Shown: piece after piece, positions 59,391 to 64,000 of the stretch
Layout: each line of letters begins with the position of its first letter
Numbering within the stretch: position 1 is the stretch's first letter
NCBI GenBank assembly: GCA_963836425.1
Contig: CAWIJJ010000017.1
Coordinates: 186,001-250,000, forward strand
Direction of reading: 5' to 3'
DNA length: 64,000 nucleotides
From: CAWIJJ01 sp963836425
GTDB lineage: Bacteria > Acidobacteriota > Terriglobia > Bryobacterales > Bryobacteraceae
The notes under the pieces: generated by a model
The model's database searches: none
What the model was told of the DNA's origin: nothing
Seen by the model: the letters and a program-made list of their open reading frames with translations, nothing else
Made by a program: the position numbers and the translations under genes

Positions 59391-60458
59391 TCAGAACGCC
59401 CGCAGATACTGCACCGGGGGAAGCATCTCGACGCCCAGTTCCCTGGCCGCATGCAGAGGGAAATACGGGTCGCGCAGGAAGGCGCGCGCGAGCAGGACCA
59501 GGTCTGCCTGCGCCTGCCGTACGATCCGGTCGGCTTGTGCTGCCGTGGTGATCATGCCGACGGCGCCGGTGGCGACCCCGGATTCCGCGCGGATTCGCTC
59601 GGCAAACGGCACCTGGTAGCCGGGCGCGATCTCGATGCGCTGATGGGGCACGGCTCCGCCCGACGAGCAGTCAACGAGGTCTACGCCAAGCGCGCCCAGC
59701 CGGCGGGCCAGTTCCACCGACTGGTCCACGTCCCAGCCTCCTTCAGCCCAATCGGTGGCGGAGACGCGGAAGAATAACGGCAGCCCGGCAGGCCAGACGT
59801 CGCGGACGGCCGCGGTCACTTCGAGGGCGAGACGGATCCGGTTTTCGAACGTTCCGCCATATTCATCCGTCCGGCGGTTTGTGAGCGGCGAGAGAAACTC
59901 ATGAATCAGGTAACCGTGAGCGCCGTGTATCTCCACCACCTGAAATCCGGCGTCCAGCGCGCGGCGGGCGGCCTCAACGAAGTGTTTCACGATCGCCTGG
60001 ATGGCCGGTTTGGTTAACTCTTCGGGCGGGGGATCGCCCTGGTGGAAGGGGATAGCGGTGGGAGCAACGGGGATCCAGCCGCCGCTGCTCTCCGCGATCA
60101 GGCGGCCGCCCTCCCATGGCTTGGCCGTGCTGGCCTTTCGACCGGCGTGCGCGAGTTGAATGCCCGCCGCGGCGCCCTGTGAGCGCAAAAACGCGGCGAT
60201 GCGATTTAGAAACGGAATGTGTTCGTCCTTCCAGATGCCCTGGTCGGCGGGAGATATGCGACCGCGGGGTTCGACAGCGGTCGCTTCCATCATCACGAGT
60301 CCCGCTCCGCCGGCGGCGCGGCTGCCAAGGTGGACCAGATGCCATTCATTCGCAAACCCGTCCTCGCTCGAATACTGGCACATAGGGGAAACGGCGATCC
60401 GGTTGCGAAGGGTCAGGCCGCGCAGCGTCAGCGGCGAGAAAAGATGGGCTTCGCTCAT
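59391..60458 (-). CDS. Old yellow enzyme, YqjM-type NADH:flavin oxidoreductase
   Basis: 355 residues. FMN-dependent ene-reductase of the YqjM branch: the N-terminus RGLTLRNRIAVSPMCQYSSE carries the Cys that tunes FMN and the conserved Tyr; HLVHLGSRAAGGAGLVMMEA, LAHAGRKAS and the HGAHGYLIHEFLSPLTNRRT block bind FMN and substrate; VAVGMIT-type (GAVGMITTAAQADRIV) and LARAFLRDPYFPLHAA complete the barrel. It reduces activated C=C bonds. It converges with etfA 8 bases away. Confidence 0.93.
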   Translation of the reverse strand: MSEAHLFSPLTLRGLTLRNRIAVSPMCQYSSEDGFANEWHLVHLGSRAAGGAGLVMMEATAVEPRGRISPADQGIWKDEHIPFLNRIAAFLRSQGAAAGIQLAHAGRKASTAKPWEGGRLIAESSGGWIPVAPTAIPFHQGDPPPEELTKPAIQAIVKHFVEAARRALDAGFQVVEIHGAHGYLIHEFLSPLTNRRTDEYGGTFENRIRLALEVTAAVRDVWPAGLPLFFRVSATDWAEGGWDVDQSVELARRLGALGVDLVDCSSGGAVPHQRIEIAPGYQVPFAERIRAESGVATGAVGMITTAAQADRIVRQAQADLVLLARAFLRDPYFPLHAARELGVEMLPPVQYLRAF

Positions 60459-60562
60459 CCTTTCGAGTATCGCAAGAGACGAGGATGCTTACCGTAAGCT
60501 AACTGCTCCTCACTGCCCCTCGAGTGAATTTGCGGCGCATGCTGAACCACATGGAGGGGAAA

Positions 60563-61711
60563 ATGAAGGCATTAGCGACGATCTTGGCGGCAGCGGCGAT
60601 CGCGTGGGGCGGTTCGGCGCGCAACTTCGAGGAACTCAGCAGGCAGGCGGGTAAACTGTTCGCGGAGGCGCGGTACGGGGCAGCCGAATCGCTATATCGC
60701 AAGGCGCTGGAAGCGGCGGAGGCTGGTGGCCCGCAGGGCGCCCGCAACTGCGCCGTGGCGCGTGCGAACCTGGGGACGCTGCTGCGAATCGAAGGCCGTT
60801 ACGGCGAGGCCACGGCCCTGCTCGAACAAGCGGTGAGCCAACTGCGCCGGTTCCCGGAGAGCAGCACGTTGAGCCTGGTGCGCGCGGAAGGAACTCTGGC
60901 GGGCATATACCAGGTGTTGGGCGACTGGCCGCGCGCCGAAGCAGCCGTCCGTGAATCGATCGACCTGGTGGACAAGCATCCGGAGTTGTCGACCCGGGAT
61001 CGGAACTCGCAGGAATTGGTCCTGGCGGCTATCTATGTGGACATGCGCCGTTATGACGAAGCCCACCGCATTCTGGAGCCGATAACCGAAAGCGCCTGGG
61101 CGCCACATGCGGCGACGGCCTTCAGCATGCTCGCAGCGGCGGCGATTCCGGCGGGGAACATCGAGCAGGCGGAAAAATACGCACGCCAGGCAGTAGAACG
61201 CGCCCGCCTCGCTTATCCGCCGAATCATCCGGCTATCGCCACGGCGCTCAATAACCTGGCACAGGCATGCCGTTTCCTGTCGAAGTTTCAGGAGGCGGAG
61301 GCGCACTACCGCGAGGCGATCGGCATCTGGCGAGCGGCGCTCGGACCGGAGCATCCCGACCTGGCACGGGGCTTGATGAACCTGGGAGCGCTCTATCACG
61401 AGCGCGGCAGGGAGGCAGGCGCGGAGGAGTTGTTCACCGAGTCCGCCAATATTTTCGCCGCGCGGCTGGGACCGAACCATCCGCAGACGCTGGCAGCGCG
61501 GAACGAGTTGGCGGAAGTGATGCGGGCACAGCGGCGGTTCTCCGAATCGGAACGTCTGGGGCGCTCCACGCTGGCAGCGCTCGAACATGTGGTAAGCGAA
61601 GACGATCCGCGGTTGGCACGCGCGCGGGCTAACCGGGCCCGGCTTCTCGGGGAAGTGCGCCAGGCTACACCACACTCGGCGCTTGCGAAACGCCTTCGCG
61701 AACCGGATTGA
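60563..61711 (+). CDS. Exported TPR protein (kinesin-light-chain-type repeats)
   Basis: 382 residues. The ATG at 60563 has a GGAGGGG site and gives a signal-like N-terminus (KALATILAAAAIAWGG). TPRs of the 42-residue kinesin-light-chain type follow (ALEAAEAGGPQGARNCAVAR, AVERARLAYPPNHPAIATAL, IGIWRAALGPEHPDLARGLM, FAARLGPNHPQTLAARNEL). It is probably a protein-interaction scaffold. It is divergent from the old yellow enzyme gene and 32 bases upstream of the quinone oxidoreductase. Confidence 0.82.
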   Translation: MKALATILAAAAIAWGGSARNFEELSRQAGKLFAEARYGAAESLYRKALEAAEAGGPQGARNCAVARANLGTLLRIEGRYGEATALLEQAVSQLRRFPESSTLSLVRAEGTLAGIYQVLGDWPRAEAAVRESIDLVDKHPELSTRDRNSQELVLAAIYVDMRRYDEAHRILEPITESAWAPHAATAFSMLAAAAIPAGNIEQAEKYARQAVERARLAYPPNHPAIATALNNLAQACRFLSKFQEAEAHYREAIGIWRAALGPEHPDLARGLMNLGALYHERGREAGAEELFTESANIFAARLGPNHPQTLAARNELAEVMRAQRRFSESERLGRSTLAALEHVVSEDDPRLARARANRARLLGEVRQATPHSALAKRLREPD

Positions 61712-61743
61712 GGCTCCGGGAGGATAATCGGAACACGACCAAA

Positions 61744-62697
61744 ATGCGTTGTGTTCAACTGAACGGAAACGGCGGCCCGGAGGTGTTGGGCGTCGGCGAA
61801 GAGCCGGCGCCCGTCCCCCGGGCTGGAGAAGTATTGATCGAAGTGCACGCGGCAGGAGTGAACCGGCCCGACCTCTTGCAGCGGGCCGGGAAGTATCCTC
61901 CCCCCGCGGACGCGTCGCCCAGGCTCGGGCTGGAGGTGGCGGGCGTGATCGCCGGGGAAGCAACCGCGGTCTGCGCGCTGGTCCACGGCGGCGGGTACGC
62001 GGAGTATTGCGTGGCCCCAGCCGCCGTATGCCTGCCGGTCCCGGCGGGATGGAGCATGGAAGAGGCTGCCGGAATTCCGGAAACGTTCTTCACAGTCTGG
62101 GCGAACGTGTTTGATATGGGCCGGTTGCGTGCAGGCGAGCGGTTGCTGGTGCACGGCGGCGCGAGTGGCATCGGGACGACTGCGCTCCAACTCGCCAGCG
62201 CATTCGGAGCGGAGGTCATCGTCACTGCGGGCAGCGAGGAGAAGTGCGGGAAGTGCCTTGAGCTGGGGGCCGCTCACGCGATCAATTACCGGACTTCCGA
62301 CTTTGCCGAAGAGGTGAAGCGGATAACTTCCGGCAAGGGCGTGGACGTAATCCTGGACATTATCGGCGGCACTTACACACAGCGCAACCTGGAATGCCTG
62401 GCGATGGATGGCCGGTTAGTCCAGGTGGGCCTGCAACAGAGCGCGCAAGCTACCGTCAACTTACAAAAGATAATGCAGAAGCGCCTTGTCCTGACCGGCT
62501 CCACGATGCGCCCGCGCAGCGTCGCGGAAAAAGCGGCAATCGCGCGCAGCCTCCACGAGAAGGTCTGGCCGCTGCTGGAACAGCGGCGGGTTAGGGTTGC
62601 AGTGGACAAGGTGTTCCCATTGAGCCAGGTGCGGGAAGCGCACGAGTATCTTGAAAAGGGAGACCACTTCGGCAAAGTGATTCTTCGAGTCCGCTGA
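61744..62697 (+). CDS. Zinc-free quinone oxidoreductase (medium-chain dehydrogenase)
   Basis: 317 residues from the ATG at 61744, the usual N-terminus (MRCVQLNGNGGPEVLGVGEE). The substrate domain (VLIEVHAAGVNRPDLLQRAG, YPPPADASPRLGLEVAGV) lacks structural zinc cysteines. The nucleotide-binding Rossmann fold starts LLVHGGASGIGTTALQLASA, with KITSGKGVDVILDIIGG-type motifs. It matches the PIG3/QOR group of NADPH quinone reductases. A frame extension to TTG 61708 is unlikely to be used. It converges with the TPR regulator 2 bases away. Confidence 0.9.
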   Translation: MRCVQLNGNGGPEVLGVGEEPAPVPRAGEVLIEVHAAGVNRPDLLQRAGKYPPPADASPRLGLEVAGVIAGEATAVCALVHGGGYAEYCVAPAAVCLPVPAGWSMEEAAGIPETFFTVWANVFDMGRLRAGERLLVHGGASGIGTTALQLASAFGAEVIVTAGSEEKCGKCLELGAAHAINYRTSDFAEEVKRITSGKGVDVILDIIGGTYTQRNLECLAMDGRLVQVGLQQSAQATVNLQKIMQKRLVLTGSTMRPRSVAEKAAIARSLHEKVWPLLEQRRVRVAVDKVFPLSQVREAHEYLEKGDHFGKVILRVR

Positions 62698-62699
62698 GA

Positions 62700-64000
62700 T
62701 CAGAGGGCAAAGCCGAGCCGCTTCAGCAGCGCCTGGAACCGCGGTTCGGCGCGCAGGGGATCCCACAAAGGGTGCATCTTCAGTCCGGTCAGTTGAGATT
62801 CCCGGAGCTCGCAGCCCTTCTCCAGCCAGTCGAGCGCCTGCGGGATTTCGCCGAGGCCCATGTGAACTACGGCGAAGCAGGACGCTGGCACGTGGCGGGT
62901 AAGAGCCATGGCCTGCAGCCTCGACAGGAATTCGCGCGCCTGCGCCGGGTTTCCAGCGAGCGCGTGGACTTGCCCGAGCGCGCCCAGGATGTTCGGCAGG
63001 TCGCCGGCCAGTTCGCGGGCCTTCTCGAGCATCGCCAGCGCTTCCGAGTGCCTGCCCATCAGCGAGTAGGCCCGGCCGAGCGAACTCCATCCTTTGTAGA
63101 AACCCGGGTCGAACGCCAGCAGTTCGCGATACAGCTCGACGGCCCGGTCGTAGCGGCGTTGGAAGAGCGTCGTGTAGGCTTCGCCCTCGCGAATGATAGC
63201 GGAGAGCGGATCAAGCTGCCGGGCAATTCCCACTTCCGACAGCGCCTCGTCGAGCCGGCCGCTGAAGGCGTAACAATCGACCGCCAGCCAGTGGTGGGCG
63301 GTGGCATATCCCGGGTTGAGGACAATGGCGCGGAGGTAGAGCCGTTCGGCTTCCTGCCAGTCCCAATTGTAGAGGCCGCGCAAAAAGGCAAGCGACGCGT
63401 GCGGCTCGGCCAGGTTGGGGTCGAGCTCTATGGCGCGCTCGGCGTTTGCGGCGGCCAGCGGGGCAGCCTCCGACGGCGGCATCATCCCGTAGTCCATCAA
63501 CAGGCTGTAGGCATCCGCGAGCCCGGCATGGGCGAGGGCAGAGGAGGGATCGGCAGCAATGGCGTTTTCGAAACAGGCGAGGCTTTGGCGCAGATCATCC
63601 GGCCCGCGCCGGTGGCTGATATAGCGGCCCTTCAGGTACCAGTCATAGGAACCGACGGAAGTTCTTCCGCGTCCCAGCGGAGCCGCAAGCTGCAAGCGCA
63701 ACGTATGCACGATGGCGCGGGCGATATCCTCCTGGATCGCGAAAACATCCTGCGTGCGGCGGTCGAAGGTCTCCGACCACAGGTAGACGCCGGTTGCCGT
63801 GTCGATCAACTGCGCGCGCACGCGGAGGCTGGCGCCCGCAATCCGGACGCTTCCCGTTACCACCGTGCCAGCCTGGAGCTGCTCGCGAATCATATGAAGA
63901 TCGTGCTGCCGGCCCCGAAGCTGGGCGGCCGTGTTCCAGGCCATCACCCGCAGGCCGGGCAGTCGCGTAAGCGCGTGAATCAGCTCTTCGGTCAGGCCGT
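62700..64000 (-). CDS. TPR regulator/TolB-like protein, 5' truncated by the window edge
   Basis: The frame is open to the right edge, so the N-terminus is missing; 432 residues are visible. The edge-proximal part (GLTEELIHALTRLPGLRVMA, REQLQAGTVVTGSVRIAGAS, VYLWSETFDRRTQDVFAIQE) is the TolB-like/adenylate-cyclase-associated domain found after CadC-type winged helices or kinase domains. The remainder is TPRs (FENAIAADPSSALAHAGLAD, RLYLRAIVLNPGYATAHHWL). The missing N-terminus is probably a winged helix or Ser/Thr kinase. Confidence 0.82.
   Translation of the reverse strand, partial: GLTEELIHALTRLPGLRVMAWNTAAQLRGRQHDLHMIREQLQAGTVVTGSVRIAGASLRVRAQLIDTATGVYLWSETFDRRTQDVFAIQEDIARAIVHTLRLQLAAPLGRGRTSVGSYDWYLKGRYISHRRGPDDLRQSLACFENAIAADPSSALAHAGLADAYSLLMDYGMMPPSEAAPLAAANAERAIELDPNLAEPHASLAFLRGLYNWDWQEAERLYLRAIVLNPGYATAHHWLAVDCYAFSGRLDEALSEVGIARQLDPLSAIIREGEAYTTLFQRRYDRAVELYRELLAFDPGFYKGWSSLGRAYSLMGRHSEALAMLEKARELAGDLPNILGALGQVHALAGNPAQAREFLSRLQAMALTRHVPASCFAVVHMGLGEIPQALDWLEKGCELRESQLTGLKMHPLWDPLRAEPRFQALLKRLGFAL

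Overview
The window is 64 kb of GC-rich, gene-dense bacterial chromosome, most likely from an Acidobacteriota member near Bryobacterales/Solibacter. The best marker is the C-terminal domain of the NHL-repeat protein at 28459-31293, which matches the Solibacter-expanded TIGR03437-type domain. Other support comes from an ECF42 sigma/YCII pair, many TPR and beta-propeller proteins, DUF2961 and SGNH hydrolases, RGG-rich secreted peptidases and a TPR-CHAT protein. No rRNA, tRNA, CRISPR array, insertion sequence or phage gene was recognised. No gene-free stretch exceeds 300 bases; the longest are 54940-55187 and 57352-57554.

Layout: 1-3.0 kb holds a zinc-ribbon coiled-coil protein (cut by the left edge), a beta-barrel protein, Fpg/MutM with a Rieske ferredoxin, and a lipoprotein. 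3.06-8.05 kb is a signalling/envelope block: OmpR-type regulator, receiver-only regulator, porin, cupredoxin and histidine kinase. 8.05-13.65 kb has an EamA exporter, a zinc-ribbon membrane protein, a LolA-like carrier with a DUF1624 acyltransferase, and the ECF42/YCII pair. 13.76-20.07 kb has a DUF2339 membrane protein and a fused LplT-PlsC-acyl-ACP synthetase (Aas) broken by one base. 20.2-22.7 kb has a sigma-54 activator without a recognised sensor domain and a TolB-like propeller. 22.8-27.8 kb is a surface glycosylation operon (GT2, GT2, DUF2304, TMTC-like GT-C/TPR, and a GT1 broken by two single-base insertions). 27.8-31.9 kb has a small exported protein, a ydjM relic, the NHL protein and a YdjM-like membrane protein.

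32.0-44.0 kb is the most interesting region. A HIT protein and a complete oligopeptide ABC importer lead, through start/stop overlaps, into an ECF sigma factor and a TPR-CHAT protease. These are followed by a zinc-finger protein, a secreted subtilase carrying five exact QETTPILD octapeptide copies between its catalytic Asp and His, and two small unknown proteins. A peptide-signal/protease-cascade interpretation is possible but is inference.

44.0-47.6 kb has a DUF2961 (GH172-like) protein, an SGNH hydrolase and an M28 peptidase. 47.6-53.6 kb holds a second unusual set: a lipoprotein, a 955-residue OmpA-like/peptidoglycan-binding/metzincin protein, another lipoprotein, and a protein with a VgrG-tail-like domain. 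It resembles a contractile-injection-system cargo locus without its injection machinery. 53.7-64 kb has a doubly frameshifted SGNH hydrolase, two thioredoxin-fold exported proteins, EtfB/EtfA, an old yellow enzyme, a TPR protein, a quinone oxidoreductase and a TPR regulator cut by the right edge.

Five single-base frame breaks in three otherwise coherent genes suggest either an error-prone assembly or recent decay. Several genes have a TAnnnT box 3-10 bases before the start codon, which suggests leaderless transcripts.
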